Below, one piece after another: positions 10,301-25,600 of a stretch of 64,000 bases of DNA. Position numbers and translations under genes: made by a program. Position 1 is the first letter of the stretch, and every line of letters starts with the position of its first letter. The stretch comes from Achatina immaculata (taxonomy: Eukaryota; Mollusca; Gastropoda; Stylommatophora; Achatinidae), in assembly GCA_009760885.1 (NCBI GenBank), contig CM019697.1:30558710-30622709 (forward strand). Reading direction: 5' to 3'. Under the pieces are notes generated by a model that was given only the letters and a program-made list of their open reading frames with translations, had not been told where the DNA came from and made no database searches.

Positions 10301-13300
10301 ATGGTCTTGTTACTAAGGGTACCAATGGACAGATAGGACAGGGTCTTAGCTGGCTATGGTTTGCCAACCCCTGGTGCTGGTATGTCAACTATGCCTAACT
10401 GCCAAATCGGACAGTGTCTTCACCCCTTTCTTATGCTGGTACAGAAAACATTTTTTAAATTACAGTAATATGTCTTTCACTTTCCTGTTCTGTTTTTTAA
10501 TTAAGCATTACCTTCTTTTCTTAAACCATATGGAATAGGTCTAATGGGTGATCAGAAAAAGGAGATGGACATATGTCGGTCACATGATGAGAAGAAACAG
10601 TCAGAGAGTATCAAAACAAGCTATCAAGTGGGACACAACAGGCCAAAGAAAAAGAGGTTGACCATGTGAAATTCTAAAAAGGACATTGTTAAGAGGGGCC
10701 AAACTGGTAGACATAAAATATCTTGATGAGGTTGAAAAGCTCACCGAAAACAGGAAAACTTGGTGAACTACAGTGCAAGCCCTATGTGATGTTTAACGAC
10801 ATGGGAAGAATGTAAGAAGAAGAAGAAGAATAGGTGAATGTCATAGTAACTCAGTTATATCTGTGAATGTCACAGAAAGTAAAATATATCCTTCGCTCAA
10901 GTAATATGGCCACCACAGTGAAAACTGCAAACACAGTACTAGTATTCAATACCTTTGTTTCAATAGTTTTCCATTTGTTTTATCATAACATGGTACTTAC
11001 AGCTACTCTTTCCTTTGGAAGTGCCTGGATAGTTTTTGGTGGCACAAATGCTAGTTGTTTAGCAGTTAACATCCTTATCTGATCTTCATTCAGGGAACCT
11101 AAAAATGACAATCATTTGATATCAACATTCTGATTGTTAATTTATTGGTGATTATTTTTAGTATTATATTTAACTATGAATTCTGTAGACTCTGGCACAC
11201 TTCATTTGTCACTCTGGGGCTCTCTCATTCTTCACAAACACAAGATTCTGCTGTATTTATATGTAGATTTTCATCCATTTATCATCCATTATTGTCTATT
11301 TATCCTTTTTTCATTGGCATTTTATATTCACTAGAACATGCAATGTAAAACATAGAAAGCAACAGAAAATAAAATCAACACAGCAGCATAAAACAAAAAA
11401 TTGTACCAAAAAAGCAATAGTGGCAATAAATCATAAATACACACAAAATTTACACAAAGTAAACCCATAAAGGTTAAAAAAAACCATAAAACAAACTTCT
11501 AGCAAAACAAAAATATGACCATTATACCCAGCAAATGTCCCATTTCAGCCACAACAGCAGGACTCCAATGATTGATCTGTGACCCATATACAGTGATCCC
11601 TTTTGCCAGGTAAGCTTTGCGTTGATCATCAGTACATGTGACACTATTTCCTATGGTATCCAGGGAGCGTCTGTAAATTATATGATTTACTGAAAATATC
11701 ATAATCATCATCCAGAAGTGCACTTACTTAAAATTTCCAGGAATCCTTAGCTAAAACTTCAGTTGCTAGACTTTTCTTAAGAAATGTTAATTGTGTAAAC
11801 TAGTTAAATGCTGGCAGTCAAGCACTGAGAATCTAATACGGATAACAAACAAAAATGTGTGCTACGGGATCTCATTAATACATTAACAATTAGAAATCTT
11901 TCATTAGAAATGAGAAATTTTCCACTCTGCTACCAAAAGTAAGTACTAATGAAATAAATATAACTGCTGTCTTCTTTGGCATAAAGTGCATTAAAAAATG
12001 ACTCAGCATATATTATTACACAGATTTCTATCCTTGGTGTTTTAGGGACTTTCAAAAATGTCATCATGTTGTATGGTCCATGATCTTCTCTTTCAGTCTT
12101 CCTCTGCATTCCCTCTGTCCACTTAATCTTCTGTCTGTTGTGATGTTTCCAAGTTCTTCTTTCTCATTAATGTTCAATGAATGTTGACTGTATTTTTATA
12201 GCTTTAATTAATTTTTTTTTCATTTACTGAATGAGGAATTCATTATTTTGTTATTTTAGCCATCCAAGCTACTTTTCTTCTAATAAATGATATCTTTGAT
12301 TTCTAAAGTAATCTTTTGTATGTCCTCATTTTACTTCCATTGAGCAAGTGATGTTCATTGTAGCATTTGAACACTTCTTTTTAATATTCACATACAGCAG
12401 GCCTTATGCAGTCTTGGCTGGTGGTGCCAACACAGAGCTCCATTTGCCACAAATACAAGCATACTCACAAAGTGATACTAACATTTACAAGGTTTATTAA
12501 AAATCTATGCAGAGTAAATATGACGTACTTAAATGTTGTATCCTTGAGTCTGCTGATTTCTGCTGGTTCTAGACCACATACAAACTCAGACATTGAAGAG
12601 AGTTCTCCACCTGTGATATCAGATGTGTTATTCTTCTTATTCAGCACCATCCAGCGATGGAGTCCAGCCTTCAACTGAAAATATGAATAAACATGACTGA
12701 TAGCATCACCACTGATGATACAGTGTTTTTCTCAATGTCATTTGTTGCTTACAACTGATAGCATAAGATTTAGCACCCATTACAATAATTACTGTCATTG
12801 GAAAAACACTAGAACAAAACTATACCAAAACCAACCTGTTCACTGGAAAGTTGACCATGCTTGCCAATACTCTGTAAAACATCAACTCCATTCAAACCAT
12901 TTAGCTGCTGAATCTCTTCAGCAGACAGTCCAGCAATAGTGGAGCCTGCAGCAGATGTCAGTTTTGCAGACCAAGTTGAAAGATCAGGATAAATCTGAAT
13001 GATAAATTCATTTAATCAGAAAACAGTGTATTATATCTACACAAGCAATTTTTGTATTTTAAAATGATAAAAACTCACCTCAAAACTGAATCAGACCTAG
13101 GACATACGCACAATCATTCTCTCAACAAATATACCACTTCATGAAAACCATCATCTAACTTACCTAATTCAATCTAAATTGTCACAGAGCAACTGCACAT
13201 TTTTACTAGCAATACTTTCCATAATTAATTTTTTTTTAAATGACAAAACAAAAAATGTATAAAAGTAAATACAAATGCAATTCTCATAAAAATGTAAACA

Positions 13301-16300
13301 TTCTCTCAAAATCCTTTCTTCCATCAGTTTAATGGGATTTTTTTTCACTTCAGAGTTGATCATTTTATTGTTCCTGTTTTCCAGTAATGAAGATATCAAC
13401 AGACAATGTTCTATAGGACACATGTGTCTTACCAAAGTGATCTTCTTAATGATTCCTTTTAGTACTTCAGGAGGAAAACCAGGAACAGCACCAAGCTTTG
13501 ACAGGCACTTTTTCACTTCCTCTTTTGGCATAGATATCAGAAGTTTTGTGTCAACTACTGTGATTAAATTCTTGAGCTGAACCACAACATCACAGGTCAG
13601 TGCACCTATTAAAAAACAAATCTATATTAAGTCCTGTATGATACACAGTGCAAGGGTTAGTTCACATAATGTAGCAATGATTTAGCACTAGCCATTTTGT
13701 ATATGAATTCAAGAACAATGCAGAGATAAGGCAGATGACTGAACAACAACCTGTCTCATGGGTGATCAGAAAAAGGAAATGACATATGTTGGTCACATGA
13801 TGAGAAGAAACAGTCAGAGAATACTAAAACAAGCTATCAAGTGGAACACAACAGGCTGAAGAAAAAGAGGTTGACCATGTTAAACTCTAAAGAGGATGCT
13901 GTTAAGAGAGTAGCCAAATTGATGAGGCTGAAAAGTTCACTGAGAACAAGAAAACTTGGTCAGCTACCATGTGAGCCCTATGTGATATTTAACGGCATGG
14001 GAAGGATGTAAGATTTTCCTTATAAAAATGTTAAATGCTTGGAAACAGTACATAAAAGTGTAAACTCAAATAAAACTTACAGCTATGTTTACCATAGAAA
14101 ATACCTTGACAAATATGTTTACCGTAGTCTGAAGCATTAAAATGAAAAAATAAAACCATTCTCCTTTGAACCAGTACACAGCGGCTTATTAGGAAAACCA
14201 AGTTTTGAAAATTCTGGTGATTCTAATTACGGTTAGGAAACAAATTATAAGCAGCTTTACTGTAACTGCAAAATCATCATGGTAAAATATGAACATTTAC
14301 CCCAGGAACATATGTGAGAATATATGTTTAACAACCAAGACAAAAGTCAAAAGGAAATTAAAAATCCTTGAAATAATTTACCAAAATGCACAGGTAAAAA
14401 ATTACTTTAACATGTCATAATAATGAAGCATAGTCAAACTAAGAGGATTAAAGAGAGAAAACTTAAATATTTTGGACACATTAAACGTCATGATAATTTA
14501 GAGAAGACCGTATTGGAAGGATACATAATGGGAAAAAGAAAAAGAGGAAGACCAAAATGAAGATGGCTGCAAGACATCGTTGATGATCTGCAAATGGATG
14601 CCGCAGCTGCAGGCCATCTTGCTCACAATCGAGAGACCTACAGGAGTGATGTTTGGGAGGCAAAGTTCCGCAAGGGACATGCAAATGAATGAATGAATGA
14701 AGTCAAACTACAGAACACACATGATAGTCTAGAATATAAAATAAGAAGGGCAACATCAAGTAAACACGAAATAATACACAAAAATACCACTTCTAACTTG
14801 TAAGTTTAAATGGAAACCAGTCCAAAGAACCTGGAAAATGCATTATGAGATGGAAAGTAGAGAATAGTGATGTATTTAAGGAAAGGAATTGGTAAAGCAG
14901 CCATAATTGATATTGTCTGCTTATTTTCTGTTTAAATCTAGAAAAATTTCATAACATGCATGTTTTTTTCTCCAAAGTTTGTAATAAGAAATTAAAGGTG
15001 GACTAATCTTCTGTTTTTGATTAAGCTGAATGACCATAGCAAGATACAAAATGAATTCTGAAAGAGAAAGAAATAATACATACACAGAAATAAATGTATC
15101 TTTAACTTAGAATATCATGTTAAAATGAAGATAGAATTAAAGCAGCAAAGAAATGCCAAACCAAGATCAACCATAGCTATAGATGTGCCTACCTTAACAA
15201 TGAAATCTAAACTGCAATAAAAACAAGATATGAGAGAAAGAAAATACTCAGGACTTGACTAGAATGGAAATTTTTTTCTCATTTGCCTTATACATGCTTA
15301 GGCATTGCAGACTGATATGATGATCATGATGATGATGATGATGATGATGCCTAACACGCTGGAACAACTTTTTTTAAAAAATTTTCAACCAAGATATTAA
15401 AAACATATTTATAGACTAACTCTTCTCATTTTTGGTGTTATCACATTCTTTTTCTTCTCTTCTGTAGTAACATATATGATATTAAGAAATGTCCTTTAAG
15501 TAAATTTGAAAATGTGAGATTTTTAAAATCTCTGATTCCCCTCCAAAATGTCAATGAAATGATATGCAAGGGAATGAATAAGAATTTTAGTACATTTCAA
15601 AAATTCAAAATTTATTTCTGAAAAAGAGATCATTTCCATTTCACACAGCAATCTTTTCATTAGCTGAAACTTAATATCCTTTTCAAAATCATTGAGAAGA
15701 CTGCATTTTGTTGTCCACTCACCATTTTCTGTAGAAGTTGCCCTTCGTTTTCGCACATTCAGTTTTTGTGTAGCCAGTAGCACCATTGCATCTATCAGTC
15801 TCTTCTCTCCGGCATCATCAGTGGCATCATCATTCTCTTTATCAAAACCCTCATCTAGCCTCTTCTGAACCATTTCCCTTCTCTTCTCCAAACTTTTTGT
15901 TATAGCTGACAAAATACTTGGTATCTCCTCTTGGAAGGTTGACTGTATAATAGTGAAAAGTTGAAAGTGAGTATAAAAAAATGTATACATTTATTCTGTC
16001 ATATTTCATTATACAAATATACAAGAATATGAAGTCAGTAATTTGCATGTCCCTTGTGGAACTTTACCTCCCTAACAGTTTTCTATAGGCCTCTCAGTTG
16101 TAAGCAAGATGCCCTGTTGCTGATGCATCCAAGAATATAAAGTACAGTAGTTTAATGCTAATTTTAAAATAGTTTTAAAAAATACATGTATACAGAGTAA
16201 AATATATGTATTGTTCTACTAGTTTTAGAAATATTTTTCCTAGTGTTAAAATAAACCCCCCAAAAAATCAGTCTCTTTTGTTTTATTCATTGTCTGTACC

Positions 16301-16638
16301 CTAACTACTTACATCACAATCATCACTGAATGGATCATCTAGATGCTGAAGTAGGGCTCCAACTCGCACTAAGATATCAATGTGACACTTCCAGTCTCTA
16401 GAAATGTTAAAAATAAACGAATTAGACTATAAGACACATCAGCAGACACAAAAGTCTCGAAAAATTGGTCATGACTCGAAAGGTAAATGGCAAAAGACAG
16501 AGAGGGCGAAGAAGACAGACATACCTAGATATGGTTTGGTGTGAAAACAATTGAACTGATTCAGGACATGGAAGATCGAGCAAGACAGAGAGAGATGACC
16601 GCCTATGCCTATTGGCATGGCATGATCTGATCTGATGA

Positions 16639-16683
<45 letters not shown>

Positions 16684-19600
16684 ATATATATAATACTATT
16701 TGGCTAATTTATGCTTACAACAACTTTTGCAGTTGAAGCAGCTACTAACTAGATTTTTTTTTAAGGTGTTTTAATATTTACTCTCAACTCTTTCATACAG
16801 CCAACAGTATGGTCACATTAACTTCTAACAGAAGTCCATATTAAACTTACTTAACAGCTTCTTCCACCTTCTCTAACACTGCCTTTGCCTGTTCTTTTGT
16901 CAGTGGAAGTGTTCTCAGAATGTCCAGGTTGTCAATAATAGCCAGTCCACTGATGCCTTTAATCTGAGATGGTGTCAGTCCAAGTGCCATCTGACCCAAG
17001 GATCGCAGTCGCCTAGACTCACGATCAACAGGCTTCTAATAGAGAACAAAATAATTTTAGAAGTATGTATTACTGCTCTATCATGGTGCATTATAACATT
17101 TTTGTTTAGCAAGAAAATATGATATCCTCAAAAGTGATGTTTAAAGAATTAAATTTTTTCATTTTTTTAATGAGTTTTTTCCCTAAAGTTTGATCCATGT
17201 TACTGGTATGATCTGGTTCTATGCATACATACATAAGGGCATAGCAAATGTGTGTTTATGTATACATTCATTAAAAACACATCTATACTCACATGTGCGT
17301 GCATAAACAACTTCTTGTACTTTAGAGGAAAAAAAAAGAAGATCAAAAGCTTTCTGTTTAGGAATAAAGAATAGGTTTATTGTTTTCTTCTTTTGATGAT
17401 CACTGTGTATGAATAGGTTTGTACCCATCGCATATTACTGGCTGGAGAAAACTGCACACCTGTCTGAGATGATACCCTGCACCTTGACTTTACCAATTCC
17501 AAGGAACAGAAATAACTGCTCAGATTTCTATAGAACATTATATCAGTACATTATATAATGACAAATATATACAAGATACAGATGACACCAGTTGTTTTGT
17601 ATGGATCAGAAACATGGAGCACTACAAAACAAGATGAAGCACAGCTACAGATATTTGAAAACGGAATCTTCAGAAGAATTTTTGGACCAATTAGAAATCC
17701 TATATCACAAGAATGGAAAATTAGAAATAACAAAAAAATACACATGCTATCCCAGTCTCCACTTACAACTACCATTATGAAAAACAAGACTGAGATTTCT
17801 CAGAAACTTGGAGAGGATGGATGAGAACAGACAGACAATAATGGCTTATACAAAAGTGATTAATGGAAACAGACCAAGAGGCAGACTGAGACAACGGTGG
17901 TGTGACAACTTGGAAGAAGACCTATGAGCTCTCGGAGCGGACAAATGGCAGGAGAAGACTAAGAACAGAGAGGAGTGGAGACAAGTCTTGTCTGCAGCAA
18001 TGGCTCGAAAATCTGAATGAATGAATTATATAATGACAGGTGTTAACTAGGCAACATTTGGTAAAGAGCAAAAAATTCAATAGCTTTAACATAGAGATAT
18101 TATTTTAACAGTTCCATTTTGTAATAAACAAAATGAAAAATGAAGCATCTCATTTAAATAGCACAATGTGTAATTTTCAATATCAGTCAAGTGTTGCAAA
18201 TAAGTATGTCAAGACCTATGCAGTACAAGAGGTTATGGTTCTGTCTCAACTTCAGGAAGATAAAGAAATATGTGCTATATAGTGTTTCAATTCACATACT
18301 GTTAGGAGTCATATCCACGTTTTTTAGAGAACCAAAACTAAAAAAAATAAAAAGCTGAAGTATTGGAAGATGAAGGTGTTTCTTCTAATAATGTTCATGT
18401 TTCTTTCTATGTGTTAAATGTCTATGGATTTGTATACTGTTACTCGTTGTTGTTTTCATATGTGACTTCTTCTTCTTCTTCGTACACATTGTCTGTCTAT
18501 TACATGCAGTCCTGTCTCTTGGATAAATTTCAGTGTTTTTTGTAATTCATGTATGGAACCGTAGAGCTTATCTTCTTTGGTTGTTTCACTGGGCCAGTAA
18601 TTACTTCTTAGTGTCTCGTAGTTAGTGCAGTTTTGGAGGATATGTTCCACAGTTTGGGACACTAGGCCACATGTACAAAGAGTAGTAGTACCAATCTTAA
18701 ACTTTGTATACATGTGACTTCGGAGTCTGTTGTGTCCTGTTTGGAGACAGAAAATGGTGACTTGTTCCTTTTTATTTTGCATGTGATAGTCATCATGTTT
18801 GTGGCTTCTTGTAGGTTTTTATCATGCTTTTCTTCTGATTATAGGTGACTGGTATGTCTAGTTGCTCCATTTCAGTTGCCCATCCTTAAGGATATTTCAT
18901 TAACAAAGATCTTGCCTGCTTTCTGTTTAGATGAGAGAGTGAACAGAGTGGTACTTGATTTCTTTGTGTTGATACTTACACACCATTTATTTGTCCATGA
19001 TGTCAAGATGTCTGATGCTCTTTGGAGTCTCTGTGTAGCAACTGTCACGTATACATCTGTACACCACATGACAAGATCATCTGGTACAGTGCCGCTCTGA
19101 TTCCATAGGGAAGTTCCTTGACCAGGTCATTAATGAATACCAGGAATAGTGTAGGTGAAAGGACTCCTCCTTGTGGTACACCGTGTCGCAGAAGTACTTT
19201 CTGGCTTTTGTGTCTATCCATTGCTACTCCTGCTCTTCTATTGCATAAATAGGACTTTATCCAGTTGTACAGTCTTCTGTTCACATTGCAGTTTCTTAGT
19301 TTCCACAGCAGACCTTTTTTCCATACTTTATCAAAGGCTTTCCTCAGGTCTATCCATGCTGCTAGTACAAGGTTTTTTTTCTTGAAATGCGTCCTCAGTC
19401 TCTTGAGAGAGATAGGTCACTTGATCTTCTGTACTGTAGTAATGCCTAAATCCTGCTTGTTGTGGAACAAGAAGGTTTTCACTTTCTAGGTACCATTTTA
19501 GCCTCAGGTCAATGATACGTTCCATCATTCTGCATAGGCAGCTAGTGAAACTGATTGGCCTGTAGCTGGAGGCCATATCACTGTTTTTCCCTGGCTTTAG

Positions 19601-22600
19601 CAGTGGTACCATGCTTGCTTCCTTCCAGATTTGAGGTAACTTACCTGTGCTCCAGCACATATTGAAAATATCCAACAGCTTTCCCCTTGCTGCCATTCCC
19701 AGGTTCTTGATCATTTCATTGGACACTCCATCTGGTCCTTGGTTTCACTTTACTGACTGCTAGGTCTAACTCACTGCATGTGATTGGTGCATTCAATGCA
19801 CCTGCCTGGTTAGTCTTCACAGGGTGAGCACCATGTTTGAAAACTGCAGATAGAGACATTTCATTAGTTACCCTGATTTTTGCGATGTGCCTTTTGAGTT
19901 CAGCACCTTTCCTTCTTAGGGCAGACTGTAGCCTTGCTCGGACTGCCATGAAGACAATGGTGTAGGCTGGCCTGGCCAAAACGTTGTTTTCCAGCCTCTG
20001 GTGGCTGTACTTAAGCCCCTTATCTATGTCAGATCCAGAAGGCTTTGAGACAGTTCCACAAAGACACTCTGACTTTGGGAAGAGGAATCCGATGAGTGCC
20101 TCAACAATATCCATTCCCCATCACCTATAGTCTACTGGCTCTGTTTTGTTTACCTCATTCTGATAGCCATTGTTGTAAAGACCCATAGGCTTGTCACGTC
20201 CTGGATTCATTGGTTTCACACCAGACTTTCCTCATCCCTACCGGCAATCTCCATGTCCCCATCCATCCACCAACCTAACATTACATTTTACAAAAATAAC
20301 AATTACACTTAGTGTTGATTGCTACATGTTTCTGGGCTACAGCAGTAGGTCAGAATTTTTAAGCAAACAGATGTGTTCCCTGTCTCACAAAGACTGTGTT
20401 AAGATAAGTGTGTTCTTAACACAGTTCTCCCCAAGGGGGTTCATGTGTGACAAGATACAAGCAACTTTTATTTCAGTAAAAAATAAGACCATAAAAACAC
20501 TTTTTCAACTTACAATTGTAGACTCAGCACTGTCCAGATCCTCTAACATCTCCAACATTGTTTTGGCCAAAAACTCAATATGCTGCCTGGACATTTTGTA
20601 AGTGGGCATCTTTGCAACTTGAGATAAAAATGCTAGTTTTCCAGCTCTTGTAAACTCCAATTTGTCAAAAAGCTCAGGTGTTCTTAGAAACAGAAATAAA
20701 TTAAACTTTTTGAAACAAATTTGCCAGCTTCAGGGATGATATAAGATAGAAATTTCCACCGAAAATAATCATCATTTATTCTAGTATTTTCCATGTTGAA
20801 CAGTGAACTGCCTTTATTTTTTGTCCCACAAATTTTTCCTCAATTTGGTAAAAAATTCATCACTACTCATACAAGTATTTCCCCAGGGATTAACATACAA
20901 GTATTATTTGTTTTATTATAGCTACAGAATAACAAAATTTACTTAAAAGGCATATTCATGAATTTATACTTACAAGGAGGCCAAAACATGAGCTGCCTGA
21001 ATGGCTTGTAGTTCATCAATGATGAGATTCTTGTTGGTCAGATCACTCAGCTCACTCAAATTTTCAACAAGCTCATCAATCTTTAAACAAATGAACATAT
21101 GTCAGTGTACAAATAACAACTGTCATTACTATAATCTTCATTATACTGAAACATACAAAATAAAAAAATATAACAGAAGATTTCCTGCAGTTAAAGTCAA
21201 AGGCATATAATCAGATTTCGTAAAACTTGATACACTGACTTATGGTTAACCATCTTCAGACAACTGGTCTTTAAAAATTTCACTGTATTTCAGTTATCAT
21301 CTGTTTGGTACAATGACCATCTATAATCTATTTGAAGCCAACAATTGTCCAGTATGCTAATGTTGATATAAATTAAACAGTAACTAGTTTTTTTTACAGC
21401 TGTAATATAGCAGCAGTACCAGTTTTTTTTATAATAAATTGGCTGTAACCCATTACAATAAAGTGAAAAAAAAGAAATGAAACTATGATAGATCTGTCTA
21501 TTCTCCTTTCAGTTTTTGCAACCTTCCAGCTCAAGACAAAAAGCTACTATCATAATGTTTCCACCTGAGCTAAACAGGATTTTCTCCTATGTCTCAATGC
21601 TACTTCCCTGACATTTCTCTCATGTCTCAATGCTATTTCCTTGACAGTTATCACAAACTCTTAAGTTTTACTCAGCCCATGTAAGCATTAGGAAACAAAA
21701 ACCTGTGTGCATGAGTTTTATCTAACTAAAATAATACTTTAAAAAAAAAAAGCTTACGACTGAATTTGCAACAAAATATTCAGGAATATGGGACACTGGA
21801 ACTACATGGTTTGAACACTCTTCCCGTGCCTAATGACTAAAAATGATCACTACCAGTTTGTGTCTATAGTGCCGTGTGACTATATTTCACTTCATGTTTT
21901 GTTTCATTAAAAACCCAGTGTAATGTTTAGATTGTAAACATTTAGTGCACATGCCCCATGACCCTGTTCATCATGGCCGAAGAGTGCCTAGTAAAGAGGG
22001 AGAAAATCAAAGTGATCGTTGTGAATTTTCAATTTTTGGTGATGTAGATAGGGATAGATAGCACTAAGATGGACACCACAAGGGAACAGAAGTAAGGGTA
22101 GACCAAAAGAGACATAGAGAAGAACATCAGAAGGGATGTTGAGCAACAGAGGGCTCACTTGGGCAAGAGTAGAAAAAAAGGCGAAGGACAGGCATTTGTG
22201 GAAAACCCTTGTGGAAGCGCCATGTGCCCTTGGCACTTAAGGTTCAGAGAGAGAGAGAGAGATAGATAGGGATATGGACATACCCTGTGACCAGACCACT
22301 GTTCTTGAATGTATCCAAAGTAGATCTAGACATATTAGATGACTGGCAAAGTAGTTAGAAGGTTATTTCAGACAATATTTTAGGGAGAAAGGCACATACA
22401 ATCAGAAGACGAGATTGACAGGTAGTTCTAGGCATCTCAGATGGTACATACTGTACCCTAGACCTAGCCGATGGTAAGTAGGACACAATTATTATCTAAA
22501 AACATCACATTACTTCTTTTTTTTTCCTAAAAAACTCTGCATTTATGAAATCTTCATACATTTTTAGTTATTTTGAAACATAATAAGTACACATAACATG

Positions 22601-25600
22601 GAAATTCTGTATTTCATTCACTTTTCCAACTATACCCCCAATACATATACCCCCACACTTTTACTCCAGTACCAAATGGAACGTTCGTGTTTCTTCCTGT
22701 GGCACGAGAAGAGTAATAAAAATTCAGCTACACTTAACATTCCCTTTCTCCATAATCATATTCCCTCTCTACTAAGTTATACTCCTTCCTCCAGAACCTC
22801 CTCACTGCACTAGATTACAAACCCTCTACCTCAACCACATTCATCTGTTCCACGCACCATTTTCTTGACTAGATTACCACTGTATCCCTCTCTCTCTCTC
22901 TCACTCCTTTCTGTTTTTCCCACCCATCTCTTTACTACCAACCTGTCATACATCCAAAGTCTCCATTTAAACACTCAGGATACTCTACTGCATGAGCTCC
23001 TGGTGGCAGCTTCTTACAAGTCACACCTAAGTGCTTCCTTTTTTTTTTTTCTAACTTTTTAAGAAGAAAAATACTCAAAAATAGAAAATTTTAAGTTTGT
23101 AAAGCTGTAATAAACATTTTACTGGCTATTTTCCATATGTTCACTTACAAATTTATGAATAAAGGGCAGGCAAAAAAATTACTATCAAATACCATATCAT
23201 ATGATGTTGCTACAATCTCTAAAGTACATGTAATATTAGGGTCATCTTCATCAAATTATGCACCCATTATTAATTTTGTATCAAAGAAACACCCACTCAT
23301 TTCAACCTACCTGTCCAGAAGTAAGATCATCTTGAACATCCCTCAGTTTGTCAGCAACATCAAAGACATCATCCTTAGTTACCATCATATCATCTAGGTC
23401 ATCTGGGAACAGGCCAGGGGCTATTAACTTCAGTTCAGTCAAATCCTTGGGTTTCAATTGTTGGGTCCCTTTGGCTGCTTTGTACCTTTGAGCTAACAGT
23501 GCTGCCTGAAGATACAATATCAGACATGCAATCTAAAATCATGTTTAAAACATGTCAAATAATAATAAAATTATCTAAAGTATAAATGTCAAAATAAGTG
23601 ACAATTGCATTCACTATGTAAGGTCATAACTAAGATAAAAAATGTCATGATACTATTACAAATATATAAATATGTAATAATTTATTACTATTAGGCCAGT
23701 CTTTATTATGAAAGAAAAAAAATGGAGAAAGATCTAGAAATTCATGAAGGAATCAGATGAGATGATGGAAAAAAAAAATAACTGCACAGTTGAAAATCAG
23801 AAATAGATAAAATAGCAAAGCATAGTTTTAGAGGCTGGTCAAAGATCTGTACTTCTCTTGGGTCTGATAATAATGATGGAAATAAAAATTGTTTTAACAT
23901 ATATTTTAAAATGAAATATTTCAAATAATGAATATGCTCTTGCAGGACTTCACAAGTGAAAAAATAATGTACACAGGCATCTATTTTATTTGACGTGGAA
24001 AGGACTAGAAAGTATAAGTATTCTTTTTGGCTGTTACTCCTTCAATGAGCGATGTTAATAATTTTTTTTAAAAAAGGAACCACTATTTAGAATATATTGG
24101 AAATACTAAATAATTCACTTGCTACCTGAGGTTGTCTCCACTTTATTTGTGAGGAAACATTCACATACAGCTTGATATCATCATCATCAAAATCATCTAG
24201 ATCATCCAGACTGACCACTTCAGCAAAGTTATCTAAACCCAGAAACTCTGAAGAAATCCTGTCAACATTGCGAACCTGTTTTAGATTTTCAAAAATAAGC
24301 TTTGTTACTTGAAGTAATCTTTAAAAGAAAACTTTTGCTACTTAGAAATAAAATAGAGTAAGTAGATAGATAGTCCCATAGCAAATGCCGTAGGGGATGA
24401 AGCGTTAGAGACCTAGGGCCATCAGGTAGGGTGGCCAGTTCCCTTCCTTGCTGCCTTTCCTTCCCAGATTTTCTCTGGTACCAATTTTACGAGGGTAGGT
24501 TGACCTTGGGGTCATATTGATCAGAAAAAAAAAAAAAAACCCACTCAGCTGGGGATTCACACCCTCAACCATTTGGTGGCTAGACGAGTGCTCTAACCAC
24601 TACGCTAGCTGGTCCCCTAGAGTAAGTAGGGAATTTCTAAAAAAAAAAAAAAAATACCTATTTGAAAGGAAAACTGAGTTTAGAAGTGGTAAAGTAATAG
24701 ACAACTGGCAAATTGTGTGCAAGGCAATTCTACACCCTATTCAACTAGCTAAAAAATGGAAACCTAACTACTGTATTTGTGAACAAAGTCAGAAAAGCTG
24801 AGAATAGGTACTTTGCCTCCAGAAGATGAACCACTGAAAAGTAAAGTTTCAAGCACTTTGATATTGTATGGAACTAAATATGCTACAGAGTGACTGCTAT
24901 TTGAATTAATCTTCTGAATTTATGAGGACTGTCCATCCTTGAAATAGTACCATCATAACCTTGTTAATTTAATAGGGCATATCATCATATGATTACAATA
25001 ACATCTTCATCCTGTGTATAAAAATAAAATAAAAACATTCAGTGAACTCCAAACTAACCCAAGAAGTAATTAAAGATGAAGTCTTATGCATTACAGAATA
25101 AATGCTCACCTTTTCCACAATTGTTTTCTTCACAGCATCACTGAGATCAAGGTCATCAAAATCATCCAGTGCTTCTTCAATGGTGTCTTTCTTCATCATC
25201 ATGATGATGTTAGTGGGCATTCCATGAAACAGCTTGCCTAACTTTCTTATTTCTTTTGCATTTATGTTTGTGTAAATCTGGAATAACAGCATGAACAGTT
25301 CTTATAGAGAAAGCTCATGTTAACAGTTACATATTGCACTAGAAAGTGTGGAACTAAGAAGATGATGTAATGCTGAATAAGCTTCTTGCAATTGTAGCAG
25401 TAATATTAATGGATTTATCAACGATTCATATTCTAGTGTTAAAACCAAAGCTGATGGTGACAATGTGTACACTGATAGTTTTCAAAAGTCATGCACTGCA
25501 ACAGCCATTGCTTACCTCTGGCTTTGAAGAATACTCCAGATTTTCTAACAGCTGGTGAGCCTGTGAAAAGATACATGTTTCTGCTATAAATTAATCTACA

